Shown piece after piece: positions 44,404 through 55,581 of a stretch of 64,000 nucleotides of DNA. Made by a program: the position numbers and the translations under genes. The stretch's first letter is position 1; each line of letters begins with the position of its first letter. The stretch is from Stenocarpella maydis (Eukaryota > Ascomycota > Sordariomycetes > Diaporthales > Diaporthaceae), in contig NQMI01000008.1 in the NCBI GenBank assembly GCA_002270565.1, positions 686,807-750,806 of the forward strand, read 5' to 3'. The notes below the pieces were generated by a model. It did no database searches, had not been told where the DNA came from, and saw nothing but the letters and a program-made list of their open reading frames with translations.

Positions 44404-45278
44404 TGTCAATCTTCAATGTGAAGGCAAATGGCCCCCAGGGCACCTTTCCTTCTGATGTCTCTCATGCATACATTTCTCTTTAAACCACTCCGTTTCCATG
44501 GCTTGGATAATAATAGCACTTGAGAATACTTCAATCTGGTGACAGATGCCCGACATCTAATCCGATAATTTATGATATCGAATTTGCTCCACTGGTCTGC
44601 GGCTGACGAGTTAAGGTTAGCCAAGTTTAGTTAGGTAGGCGTCCTCGCGCCTGATAACATCGTCGCTCCGGATTCCGCCCCCCCCCCTCTGTTTCCGCCA
44701 CCCCTAGACGCAGTATGTTCTCACCAAAACACACCCACTTTTGAATACCACACTATATATTAAATAAATCCAGATAAAGTCAAATAACCCTAACCCTAAG
44801 CTCGATACGTAGTGTTTTAAATATGGTTTTAAATAAAATGCTCGTGCCTGCGTTTTAATTCATTCTAGGTTTTCTGTTTGATGTTTCGTTCATCGGACCG
44901 CATCGACTCTAATGAATACGCAGTTGAACCGGTGGCCCCCAAACTGCAGTAGCAGTCAGGCTATAACTAGCCCTATGACTACGAAAACCGAGTCCAGAAA
45001 GAGCGGCCTTGAATTTTGCACGGATTGGGAATTTTGCACTATTAAGGATGGTCTAATTGCGTTCTATAGCTTACCAAAAAGAGTCAGGTCTGATAGCGCA
45101 TAGGCGCGCATCATAGTGACAGAAAGCATCAAAGCTATAGTTGGGGAGAGTTGAGTGCCGGCCTGCATATAAGCACCGTAGATCACGAGCTACAAGACGC
45201 GAGCTGACCAGTCCAAGTTTAGCTCGAAACAGACCGGGAAAGGTGCAACTGGGTTATCACTCGGTTGAACGTGCTATG
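44404..45278. other. AT-leaning interval, no supported gene
   Basis: A short telomere-like CCCTAACCCTAA lies at 44788-44799 and a C-run near 44680-44688. No gene is recognised. Confidence 0.45.
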
Positions 45279-45288
45279 CATATATAAA
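45279..45288 (+). promoter_or_regulatory. TATA box of the 153-residue secreted protein gene
   Basis: CATATATAAAAC, about 165 bases before the ATG at 45447, leaving room for a leader of usual length. Confidence 0.5.
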
Positions 45289-45446
45289 ACATAAATCTGT
45301 CTTTGCAGTGGATTTGAGCGCTACCCTTGTCCTTCGACTTTTACTTCAGCTGCAGGTTTCGCTTCGACTTTGACTTGGAGCCTTTCTCCATGTGATCCCC
45401 AGATATAAAGTCCACACAGCTCAAAACTACCAAGACTTTCTACAAG

Positions 45447-46017
45447 ATGTTTTCCAAGAACGGAACCTTTCTCGTGGCCATTCTGCTGGCTTCTTCTGCT
45501 GCGGCTGCGCCGCTCCCCGCTGCTGAGCCCGATGGTGTGCCAGCAGTCATCGACGCCATCAAAGCCCAGCTGAAAGCTCAGAACATTTCTGACGAAAAAG
45601 TCGTCATCGACAAGACTGAGGCACACCTCAGGGAAATTGGCTTACTCAACGACATGACCTTCTCAGAGCTCGACGACCAGATTAAGGTAAGCAAGCAACT
45701 GCGTGCCTCCCTTCTGGACTGAAATCAATCTCTACAAAACCCTGGCAATTCTAGGTAACTTTTTCACGGCGACACTGACAAATGACCTTCCACAGATGAC
45801 AACTTCTCAGGGCGGTATTAGCATCGACGACATTGCTGCGATACTCATCCAGGAACTCAGATTTGAGGACGCCATTCAGAAACGTGACCAGGAGGGCAAC
45901 GACAAGGATATTCTGGTCATCGACCCGGACCTCGTCAAGCGGGTGATGGCCCGGGATGCCAAGATCCACACTGGCTGCCCGCCTGGGACCAGAAACCCGC
46001 CTTGCTGTCAACTTTAG
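45447..46017 (+). CDS. Uncharacterised small secreted protein with CPPG..PPCC tail, two exons
   Basis: Exons are 45447-45686 and 45796-46017 (153 residues); the intron is 109 bases (GTAAGC..CAG). Signal peptide: MFSKNGTFLVAILLASSAAAA. The mature protein is helical-looking and charged (IDAIKAQLKAQNISDEK, IDDIAAILIQELRFEDAIQK) and ends in GCPPGTRNPPCCQL, with its only cysteines in the last 13 residues. This tail could pair internally or between chains, or be a processing product. KR at QKRDQEG and VKRVMARD are possible dibasic (Kex2-type) cleavage sites, so a short C-terminal cysteine peptide might be released; that is inference. I recognise no family. Confidence 0.75.
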
Positions 46018-47682
46018 GAATGGGTAGCAGCAGGCGTAGGATTGGGACAGAGTGCATTTCTGGCAAATTTAATGTTGACAACCACTTGCAGTGGTGATAT
46101 GGGTATTTTTATAGGCTTGTAACAATGCTACCAAACTAGAATCCAAACATGGGAGAAATGCCCTCCAACCCTACGTACCGCTCAAAGCAATCACCAGGGA
46201 TAATGTGGCAGACATTTGCAAATATTCCAGGGGCATAACAAATACCGAGCGGTAAAGAGAATGAGACAAGGCTACTGACCAGAGGGGATGTTAGGGCGAA
46301 TACAGCTAAGTGCTGGGCTTGCTCAACTCTGGAAGTGGACACTGTTGGTGATGTGGGTGTTCGCGGAGGAAAAGTCGATAGGGTTTCAAAGAAGCATAGT
46401 ACTCAGCCGATACTGTCGACTTGGAAATAGGTAACTGGCAGTCTTGACTTTCTCAATGCTTGTCCACGCGCCGACGTGCTTAGAAACTAATACAGGCTGC
46501 TGTTTCTCATGCTCAAGTGTCCAGGTGGGCATGGTAATTATTAGGGTGCATTTCTGGCGCAATAACCCATATACCTACTTTACGTTCAACTCATTGACAG
46601 AACCCTCTTCTTACTGGCAGTGCCTTCAATCATAATCAAACAAAAATCAGGAAGAATCGCAGCCAAGCAGCAAATAATTCAATATGTACAAGGCTTCTGC
46701 AGATGGTGGCTTCCACACAAGCTACTTATTGCTAGTCACAAGGCAGAATAAGTTTTCATAATCCATACTGGTGGATGTCATGGGGCTAAATACCTAGGTA
46801 CCTAGGTACACTGAAATTCACTCATCAGTGCAGTCCGTTCTTCAAATCGAAAAGTTCGGCTTTGGTGAGCAGGAAATGAAGCCAAACCGGGCATCTTTGT
46901 GATTAAATGAGACCTCAGGAGACAAACATTTAATAGGACCAATTCAAACATTAAGCAGAGTCACCCCAGTACTGCTATTATGAGCTACTGAACGTCACGA
47001 TAGATTTAAAATCCAGTTGGTGATACTCGCCGAGGTAGAAGCACCCGTTTTCATTTTTGCCATATGGTGCTGCCGCGCCGAAAGTCACAACTCGGACAGC
47101 TAGTGCGGAAGATATACGATCCAGCACGCACGTGAAACTCGATCGCACATAGCAGTAATTTGTGTTATTTTGTAGCATGGCAGGTGCAGTTCCCCCAGGT
47201 CAGTTCAATGCGGCAGTGCAACTTTCGTTTTGATGGTGGCGACATGCCATCTGGTGTTAGTGCCAAACACTTGAGAACTAGTTATTCAGACTTAAATCCT
47301 CAAATGGAAGCACCGGGGAAGCTCTGTAGCACATCTGATATGAGAAAGCTTACCTAGGTAAGAAGATAGGGCTCGCACTCACCCAGCCTTCCTACTGAAA
47401 GTAAGGTCCAACGGCCCCACCCACAAGGCTCGACGACGACAAACCGTGCCAGCAAACCACAAGATTGGATCTTTGCGTTTGCACATCTCGCTAGGGAGTC
47501 CCTAAACGCGGATCCAAACAGTTCCTCATGGTACCCCTACAATCCAGAGAAGCCTACAGCAACTGCTTCAGCGACCTCCTGCTGAAAAGCCAGCCAAAGA
47601 GTCGATCAGTGTCTCTGCCTTCGAGAGGTCCCGCTAAGCACCCCAGGTGCCAGGCGCCACCAAAATCTCGATCTTGCCCACC
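46018..47682. other. Intergenic interval, no supported gene
   Basis: Tandem TACCTAGGTA palindromes lie at 46791-46808 and a single one at 47351-47360. No coding signal is recognised. Confidence 0.45.
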
Positions 47683-48380
47683 ATGGTTCTTCTAAACGCA
47701 ATGCTCTACATCTCCTTCGTGGTGGCATCCTCCTGCCCACCTGCGACGGCTATCGCAACCTCGTTCGACTCTCCACCCGCGTCCCTCCTCGACCGTCGCG
47801 GCACCGAAAGTACCAGCATCAGTCCCCTTGTCATTCACCAGAACGAGATGGAGGTCGGATCACCTTGCGAAGGGAACGAGGGCGAGTGGAAATGCAGTAA
47901 GCAGCTTCTGGAGTCATTTTAACCCGCTTTGGAATAAGAAAGATTGTTCCGTCGCGGAGCCTTTGTCTCGAATGCTATGGCCGTACTATGGCCCGACTCA
48001 CGCTGTGTTTGAATGGAGCCCCTTCCATAGTTCTCTGAAAGCTGACTCTCATTTCTGCAGTGACCACGACTTTCCAGCGGTGTGCCTCGGGCCAGTGGAG
48101 CCCGGTACTCAACACCGCTTACGGCACCGTCTGCGAACCCGAGGGCTTCACCTACGATTTCCAGCCCGCCTTCGCAAGCTGGTTCCCATCGGGGGACACA
48201 ACACAGACCATTGTTTTCACAGAGACGGCGACAGCGGGAGGGGGAAGCAGTCCAACCTACGTGATTGCGCCCCAGAGCTCGGATGCGCAGGTGGCCGGGG
48301 GAACGGCGTGCGCGATCTGGGCGATCAATTTGATACTTCTAGGCTTGATTGGTACAAGCCTGCTCTTCTTCAGACTATGA
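47683..48380 (+). CDS. Secreted/membrane-anchored cysteine-containing protein, two exons
   Basis: Exons are 47683-47896 and 48061-48380, coding for 177 residues. The start has a good context (CACCATGG); the frame upstream to 47647 is leader. The 164-base intron (GTAAGC..TTTCTGCAG) splits a Met codon A|TG and rebuilds EGEWKCMTTTFQRCASGQW. The pattern C-x(4)-G-x-W-x-C-M-x(5)-Q-R-C-A-x-G-x-W-S, followed by GTVCEPEG, is shared by many fungal extracellular proteins of unknown function. An N-terminal hydrophobic signal (MVLLNAMLYISFVVASS) and a C-terminal helix (AIWAINLILLGLIGTSLLFF) frame it, fitting a GPI signal or a membrane anchor. About 90 residues are exposed, with a Thr/Ser/Gly-rich stalk. 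Function unknown. Confidence 0.78.
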
Positions 48381-48673
48381 GATGCCAGGGATGGTATCCA
48401 TACGCACCAGAAGCTCGTCAAAAAGCAAAATGGAGATGGTGATCCAAGTTGCAACGGACTCAGAGGACTCTTCTGACGCGGCGCTAGTAAAGACAGCAAG
48501 TCGGCACAGGAGACCTTTGGATCTGAGCGACATGCAGTGGCCCGATCAAATAGAAGCGCGCACAAGGACAGCCAGGAATGCCCCGGCAAAATTACGAAGT
48601 AGCAAATACATTATGCACTGCTGAGATCCGTCTATTCACTTTGCCTCACCATGGCGACGAGTCTCGGCAGGGA

Positions 48674-50877
48674 CTACTGAACACTACCGCTCGCAGGAGC
48701 ACCCAGATCTGTATCCAGAACGGCAACGCTCAGCTGCGGCAGGCTGAACTCAAAGGCTCCATCCGCGCCCGAGATCAGCTCCTGTGTTGTGGTATTGACA
48801 ATGTTGACCCCCGTACGCGGATCGTTGTACGCGTATGGGTCGCCGGCGCCATTCGTGAGCACGGTCAGCTGTGCCTTGGTACCCGCCTCGACGCCATCAA
48901 ACTGCACCGAGACCGGGACCTCGCCACCATCCGTGGTGTTATAGACGGCACCTTTCCAGACGAGCGCGCCATTCCTGGCCTCATCAGCTCCGGCACCCCA
49001 GTATAGCGGGCCGTAGGCTGAGTTGCTCGTCGTCGGGAGCGTGTGGCTGATGGGGTGGTGGGCGAAGAGGCTCCAGCAGTACCACGTTACGGCGCGGGTT
49101 GTCTGCTTCGGGTCCGCGGTGAACTGGATGAGCGTGATGGGCCACTGGAACCTGTTCTCGTTCTTGAGCACTGGGGCGTAGAAGGTGCCTGGGATCCGGT
49201 CCGAGTTCCGCTCGTAGCCGATGAGAGAGATGGCCTCGCCGACAGCTCCGATCCACCAGGGGTACTTGTACAGCTCACCGTCCCAGCGGGGGGGCGTGGC
49301 GCCGTTCACGTGGGTCGCGGCGACTTCACCGACGATGTGGCCAATGTCGTTGTCGAAACGATCAAACTCAAACACAAGCTCGTCAGGCTCGCGGTATGGG
49401 TGGTAGTCGCCAATAGCGCCAGGCGTCTTGCTGAAATCGAGCCCTTCAGTGAGGTTTGGTCCAGTGGTCTCGCCCTCGGGTGCTGGATCGCTGGTAGCGG
49501 CAGAAGAGATGACTTGGATCTCGGGGTACGCCTCTGTTATGGCATCGTAGAACAGCTGGAATCGGTACTGCTTGTACGCGTCCCAGCCACTGGGGCGGCC
49601 AGCCAGCCAGTCCTCATTGCCCACCTCCACGTAGTTGAGTTCAAAAGGCTCGGGATGGCCGAGCTCTGCGCGGCGTGCACCCCAGGTGGAGTCTGCTGGT
49701 CCACGAACAAACTCAATCTCATTTAGGGCATCGTCGATGAAAGGCTGTAGATCCTGTTCCGGGGTCACGTCACCGTTGAGCGCAAGACCAGCCCAGACGC
49801 CGAGAACTAGGATAATGTCAGTATAGTAATCCACCCAATCTTGCACAAGCCTTACCTATCTGAAGATTCATGTCCTCTGCCCATTCCAGGTATTCCAGAA
49901 GGCCAAGGCCGTGTGTTTGCTGGTACCCCCACACGCCCTGGAAGCCAGGACGGTCCTTCAGCGGGCCTATAGAATCTTTCCAGTCCCAGTAGGTGGCGTT
50001 CGTGAGACCCTCGAGCATGTTACCGCCTGGGAAGCGCAGGAAGGTCTACGGGCGTTAGCAAAGACCAGCAGAAAGGCTGGAAGTAGTGGTTACCAACAGG
50101 GTTCAAGTCCGCGAGCGCTTGCGCAATGTCGACTCGCAGCCCATTCTTCCTCCCTTTATACGTGGGCGGGAAAAGGCTGATCAGGTTGAAGTCTAGTGCG
50201 CCGCCTTGAACAGCGTCCACGTCAAACGTGATGGCGAAGGTGTTGTTGCTGCTGGGAGCATCACTCTCAGGCACAAGCTCGAATGTGTGTTCTGTCCACT
50301 CATGCTCAACGGATTCAGATGCAACCTCCACTGAGCCGAAAACCTCATCTGTAAGGTTGGACTGCAACGACGCGGTGAAAGAGCCATTGTAGGCCCCCTT
50401 GACCCAGAAAGATCCCGTGTACTTCTGCTGACTCACGGCGATTCCCCAGTAACCATCGTTCTGGAAGCCGATTCTGCCCGTACTATTGCTTCCCGACGAA
50501 ACTCTCAGCGATGCCGGCAGAGCCTTGGATAGAGGCGTATCGAGAAACTCAATACTGAAGTTGGCGCCATTGATGGGGAAGTAATGTTCCGTAGTCACCG
50601 GAAACTCGGGGCTGTATTGAAAGCCCCGGTTCTGTATAAGCTCGCCGTAGATGCCTCCATCGCCAGAGTTGTTGATGTCCTGAGTCGGGTTCAGCGTGTG
50701 TCAAGCAAAACCAGCCGATCGTCAGCTCGAGGGACTCACCTCGTGCAGGAAGCCATATCCATAGGGATGCCCGAACTTCCCAGTTACATTGCCTCCCGAG
50801 GATTGGACAGAGATGTCAACAGCAACTGCAGAAGCAACGCAGGTAGCAGCGGCGAGAGCCCGCTGTAGGAACACCAT
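48674..50877 (-). CDS. Secreted GH51 alpha-L-arabinofuranosidase, four exons
   Basis: Exons are 50877-50740, 50679-50098, 50045-49856 and 49806-48674 (680 residues). Introns are 60, 52 and 49 bases; the second has an unusual GTTGGT donor but is needed to give TFLRFPGGNMLEG. A signal peptide precedes GKFGHPYGYGFLHEDINNSG (joined across intron 1), the N-terminal hallmark of fungal GH51. The catalytic acid/base is Glu368 in YVEVGNEDW. The nucleophile is probably Glu464 in HIVGEVAATHVNG. The enzyme releases arabinose side chains from arabinoxylan and arabinan outside the cell. Many Asn-x-Ser/Thr sites suggest glycosylation. Its neighbours (Sde182-like and GH131) also look like polysaccharide-acting secreted proteins. 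Confidence 0.93.
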
Positions 50878-50961
50878 TTTACAAGGCGATTCGAGGTTTG
50901 ACCGCTAACAACCAGGGCTGCCACTACGTGTCAGGCCGTCTAACACAATATCGTCCATGGG

Positions 50962-50973
50962 CTTTATATATAT
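50962..50973 (-). promoter_or_regulatory. TATA box of the GH51 gene
   Basis: Minus-strand ATATATATAAAG about 85 bases before the ATG. Confidence 0.5.
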
Positions 50974-51849
50974 GTCATCTTGACTTTCTTCATTCAGAAT
51001 CTACTCAGGACCCTGGCTGGGGCCTGACCATCAACTGGTGCGCGTAGAATGTCATCTCCACACGTTCGGGCTTTCATTGGAGCGCAGCTGGGTTAAACGC
51101 GACGAGCTGCAGACGTAGCTCTACAACCAAGGACGTACGCCAAGCGTGCAGGTGTGCGCGTTGTCGGTCATTGGTTGGCATCAGGCTTCCTGGTGTCATA
51201 GAATTCTTGGGTGTTGGTGCTAGTTTCTCGAGTGGAGAAATACAGCGGCCAGTTTGTTACTGAGGAAATCGTCAGCCATCATGGCGCATATTAGGCAAAA
51301 TGCGCCCCCGCCTTTGAACAGCCGAGCAGTTATGCCTGGCGTGCATGATCTGGAGCGCAAGGCTTGGCCAAGTGCAGGGAATAGATCCACCGGTGGCGGG
51401 GAACTGGGCAGGGCGTGGCCCGTACCAGCTTTCGCCATAAGCAATCCCACGATGCAGGTACCCCGTGGGCTTACTATTCCCTCGCCAAGGAAACGGCGCC
51501 GGGTAAATGTTGGGCAGTCTGGCAGTAGTCCGCCTAGCAACTTACCATACACGAGGACTCTGGTGTTCTCGTTTGACTGAAAATGCGCTCGAAGCTACCT
51601 TTACCTAACTAGGTGGCTTGCAGAACAGAAACGACATTAACGAGGGACTATACTATTCATCCTCTCGCAGTATGACTGCTCGCCGGTGTTGGCCTTTGGT
51701 TACTCGTCTTGACGGGTTCTAGTCTACGCGCGGCTTGAAGTTGGTCTCAACTAGCCTCGTCACGAGGCTAACACTATTTCATTAGTGGCTATTGTGTTTT
51801 GAATCTGTTGTTATAGGTATTTTATTTCTTATCAAACAAATTTCCCATA
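50974..51849. other. Intergenic interval, no supported gene
   Basis: An open stretch at 51254-51580 has no recognisable motif. The interval leads into repeat copy 2. Confidence 0.4.
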
Positions 51850-52163
51850 CTATTCATCCAGAATAGTCTATGAACGGGATATTGATATATTATACGCTTA
51901 CACGGGTAAGAATATTTGCATTCTAATTAGTCCATAAGAGAACCCAACCCAGAGGGCTAAGGATGCCTAAGAAGGGGGCCCTCTCTCTGGTTACACAGAG
52001 GGCCCTTCCTCTGGGCGCCTGGAGGGCCCTACTGGTGGCGTGGAGGAGTTTCGCCTTCATCAGTCACTCCGCTCGTTCCTCCGACGAACCCCCTCCACGC
52101 CTATTTAAGCTGTAATACTTAAACGAATAGCTCCCAGGGCCCCGGCAGGGGCTTTCCACCTGG
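51850..52163 (+). repeat. Non-coding dispersed repeat, copy 2 (loop flipped)
   Basis: Same start (CTATTCATCCAGAATAG) and end (GCTTTCCACCTGGT) as copy 1, but shorter, with fewer internal AGAGGGCCC units. The hairpin arms are GGCGTGGAGGAG.. and ..CCCCCTCCACGCC (about 52037-52103). The loop, CGCCTTCATCAGTCACTCCG and on, is the reverse complement of the loop in copy 1. Confidence 0.8.
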
Positions 52164-53347
52164 TGTATAATATGAAATTCCAGCTCCATCGCATATGTTA
52201 TCCGAGTGTCCGTGGCAGTGCTTTCTACCGAGTCGCCTCATGGTCTAACTTTACAAGAAATTTTGTAATTGCTCCCACCCACTTTGCCAGCAGAAGAAAC
52301 TCGTGTACAACATGCCTAGGTGGATAAGACCACGAGCTAACAGGTCCACGGGTAATGTGTCTTAAAATAGTGTCTATTGATATGCAGGTGCTTGTGATAG
52401 CAGCCAAGCAGGGCCACTCGGCACTGCACAAGGCGCATTCATGGAGTGGGCAATAATATGGAGCCGTGGTTGGAAACACTTGTTAGTAAACTCAGAACTT
52501 GTGTCAGCACTACTGATTCAACATGATTGAAACGGCCCACCATTGCTTCCCGATCATACGCCCGGCCAGGGGCGGGCAGACGGACAAATCGGTATGCTGG
52601 AACTCACACCAGTCCACTCGTGTGATCTAAATATGACCTCACCACTGCACAGTCGCCTCAATGTCATAGATTTGACCTCCGGTTGAGGAAGAAAATCCTA
52701 GGGCCTCTGTGCACGCTGTGAGAACCGGCTTTCTTCAGTGTGATAGTCACCAACATGAAGCTCATATTGGACCAAACTGCTGGTCAGACTTTTGGCATCT
52801 AAGCAATGACAAAGTATGTCTGGATATCGGGTTTGATTCTATCTGCTCTGATCAAAGGAGCGGGAGGAAGAAGAAACAGCAGATCTATTGATATGTAGCG
52901 TTTATTCGTCTTCTCGTACGATGTACTTCCGGCTGGAAGAAGCGGCAGAGGCTATCTAGGTACGGATAAGGCGATGGAATATCTGCCAAAACCCCATTAT
53001 CAATAAGTACGGGCAAGCTTAGAGCCAGTAATACAGTCAGCGGTCAATACATTGGAGTTTGTCTCACGACGCATCGCCTTTCAACGACACCCGCACACTC
53101 CGGCCTGCGCGAAATTTTCCAGCGGCCTTGGATCCAGCGTCTCTGGGCTCTTCAAGGGGCCCGAGTGACAGTCTTCTTGTGCATGTATTCATCAAATCCT
53201 GGCAGAACACGGCTGTACGTGCCCAGGTGTGTGCATCAAAAGCTAGACACAGCCGTGATGCAGCACCCTGGCCCCAGCAAAGATTTCAATGTGTAATTTT
53301 TATTAGACCGTCATCAATGAACACCTTGTCCTTGCTCTAGAAATATG
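52164..53347. other. Intergenic interval, no supported gene
   Basis: A stretch at about 52327-52368 (CCACGAGCTAACAGGTCCAC and on) closely matches 55545-55580 beside copy 3, so a second short repeat is present. No gene is recognised. Confidence 0.45.
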
Positions 53348-54868
53348 CTACAATACTTCAATGTAGACACGGGCATACCGCGTCAGCGGAAAGTGCCCAT
53401 CATCGGTGGCCTGCGCGATGACCGATATAGTCTCCCCGCTCTTCGCGTCCGCAGGCACGTTCACAGTTGCGCTGTGCTCAGACGCACCAGTGACCTCCAC
53501 CTTGTTTGGATAGGTTCCTTCCTCCAGGTACTGCCACCAGGATACCGTCACCTCGTCCTCGTCCGGGTCGCTGACCTTCGCAGACAGCTTCACAGCCGAC
53601 CCTGCGCGAGCCTTGACGGTTTGCTGCCCCGAGATCTTGATAGATGGCGCGTGGTTTCCTTCGGCGTACTCAGAAGTCAGCGCCCATTGCATACGGGCCG
53701 CGAAGTCATTCTGCGCAGAGGCAACCCAGCGATCCGTCGTCCAGTTCTCGACCTCGCTTCCATTCTTGCCGACTTCCTTGCCGACCAGCACCCAGAGGTT
53801 CGGGCTCGTACTGTTTTGCTTCCTCCTGCCGCCCCAACCGCCGACGTTGCCATCGCTTGGATCCTGCAGACCCGTGGTAAGGAGAGGGTTGTAGGCAACA
53901 TTGTCCCCCTCGGACAAGAAGTCGTACTTCTCCATGGGTTTGCACCAGCCACCTGGTGCCTTCTCTGGATCGCCAAAAATGTCAAGCTGGTCACCTCCAC
54001 CGAATGTCGTCTGGCCATCCAGCCATGAGCGGTACAAGCTACCAAGAGGGCCGACCTGGATGTTCGCTCTGGTCCACGCGCCTTTGTAGTACACATTGTT
54101 GTCCGGAAGCCCGCGAACGTTGCCTTGGCCGTTGTTGCAGTTGAATCCCCAGGTGGCGTATGCCGCTGAGAGTTCTTCCACGCGGAGAGCGGGCCAGTTG
54201 GGCGAGATGTATTCCGCATACGTGTTGTCTTGGAAACCACTGGCGAGAATGACAACCTTTCTGGAGATGTCAGCCTTTGTGGCGTTCCAGGAGGGCGTAC
54301 CGGACTGTTCGTCAGAAATGGACTTGAGAGCGCGGGCGATGGTGTTCGTGCCACCCCATGCTTGCAGGTATAGCGTGCGTGCATCCTTGTCAAGAATGAG
54401 ATTCTTGATCAGGTCCGAGCCCTCTGTATTCTTAGCCATCTCGCCCTCAAAGTCGACATTTCCGATTTTAGTGATCGAAACAAGTGCTTCGGGCGTTGGG
54501 TAATTCGGGTCGTGCACGCGCAAGTTGGGATATATTTCCGCGTATGCTTTCAGGAGGTGATCCTCGATGGTTGTTGTGCCAGTCGGACGCCATTTTGTCT
54601 GCGGAGTGCTGTACTCGCGGTCCGGCAAGAAGAAGGATGTGTTCTTCCCGTCGCCCTGCCAGTGGAATTTACTAGATGTGTAAATCAGGCCTTGGTTCTC
54701 GAGGTCGTTCGTATAGAGCATGTATCGGACGAGCGAGGCTAGGTCGTCGGATTCCATGTCGGTAGTGACGACGGTGCGGATCTTGTTGGACTTGGGGATG
54801 GCGTGGCCGAGGGCGCCCGGCAGCACATAGGCCAGGAGGCCATTCGCCAGCAGTTGCGGGAAGCGCAT
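53348..54868 (-). CDS. Secreted Sde182-like (DUF1593) nucleoside-hydrolase-fold protein
   Basis: Single exon, 506 residues, of usual length. N-terminal signal MRFPQLLANGLLAYVLPGALG. The first domain (about 29-360) is the cellulose-binding Sde182 nucleoside hydrolase-like fold: RTVVTTDMESDDLASLVRYM gives the Asp cluster of the calcium site seen in nucleoside hydrolases. WGGTNTIARAL, ILASGFQDNTY and PLGSLYRSW follow. The C-terminal domain (about 410-506) is an Ig-like beta sandwich (VKLSAKVSDPDEDEVTVSWW, TISVIAQATDDG). Bacterial Sde182 binds cellulose. The fungal proteins are secreted and associated with plant biomass, but no reaction is established that I know of. It stands between GH51 and repeat copy 3, in the same orientation as GH51. 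Confidence 0.9.
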   Translation of the reverse strand: MRFPQLLANGLLAYVLPGALGHAIPKSNKIRTVVTTDMESDDLASLVRYMLYTNDLENQGLIYTSSKFHWQGDGKNTSFFLPDREYSTPQTKWRPTGTTTIEDHLLKAYAEIYPNLRVHDPNYPTPEALVSITKIGNVDFEGEMAKNTEGSDLIKNLILDKDARTLYLQAWGGTNTIARALKSISDEQSGTPSWNATKADISRKVVILASGFQDNTYAEYISPNWPALRVEELSAAYATWGFNCNNGQGNVRGLPDNNVYYKGAWTRANIQVGPLGSLYRSWLDGQTTFGGGDQLDIFGDPEKAPGGWCKPMEKYDFLSEGDNVAYNPLLTTGLQDPSDGNVGGWGGRRKQNSTSPNLWVLVGKEVGKNGSEVENWTTDRWVASAQNDFAARMQWALTSEYAEGNHAPSIKISGQQTVKARAGSAVKLSAKVSDPDEDEVTVSWWQYLEEGTYPNKVEVTGASEHSATVNVPADAKSGETISVIAQATDDGHFPLTRYARVYIEVL

Positions 54869-55581
54869 GTTGACCTTCGCAGCTCAGCTGTATAACTTCA
54901 CCGACCTTCCAGGTTTCAAGACTATAGAATCCCTGGCCTGCAAACAGGGCTATTGTGTCGTGATATCCACTGGGCGCGTGCCTTGAGTGCGCGGAGTCGT
55001 TGTCCCTGCACATGTGAGCAGTAAGTCTAGGTAGAAAAGATTTAGAGACGGCCAGTCTACATGTACACAAAACATTTCATGTGTGCCATGCGGATTTCCC
55101 AGCCATGACATTCAACTACACTAGGCTAAGCACATCGCGGCGGCCATCTTTCCAGATCGAGACAGGTACGAAAGACACATGACCCCTGCGGTGGACCTAT
55201 CGGCAGATGAATCTCCTCTTCCTCGAGCAGCTTGCCCTGCATTGCATGCAAATGCGGGGAGCGCTCGCGAGAACTGGTCCCGGAATGTGGGGAAGCTGGG
55301 TAAACATTTTGGAGATGACAATGTTTATTGTTTTGAGAGCCAGGGAGGTTTCTTGAGGTGGGCTTTCGAAGCACTTGTGCAGGCCGTCTTCGGAGGGCTC
55401 CAGCCAGCACCGTTCGCAAAGTCAAGAGTCACTACTAGGCAACTACCCCATAGTTTGCCATATAGCACTCTCAGCCCTGCTATGGAGTAATATATTTTAA
55501 ACTATCGTATCCCTTCATAGCCCTCTGGCTTCCCTAGGCCCTTCACGAGCTAAGAGGTCTACGGGTAATGTGGTTTAGAAT
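54869..55581. other. Promoter of the Sde182-like gene and flank of repeat copy 3
   Basis: No gene is recognised. The last 35 bases carry the short repeat shared with 52327. Confidence 0.45.

Noticed and set aside
48984..49726. Plus- and minus-strand frames overlapping GH51
   Set aside because: The GH51 catalytic motifs lie in the assigned frame; the others are shadows.
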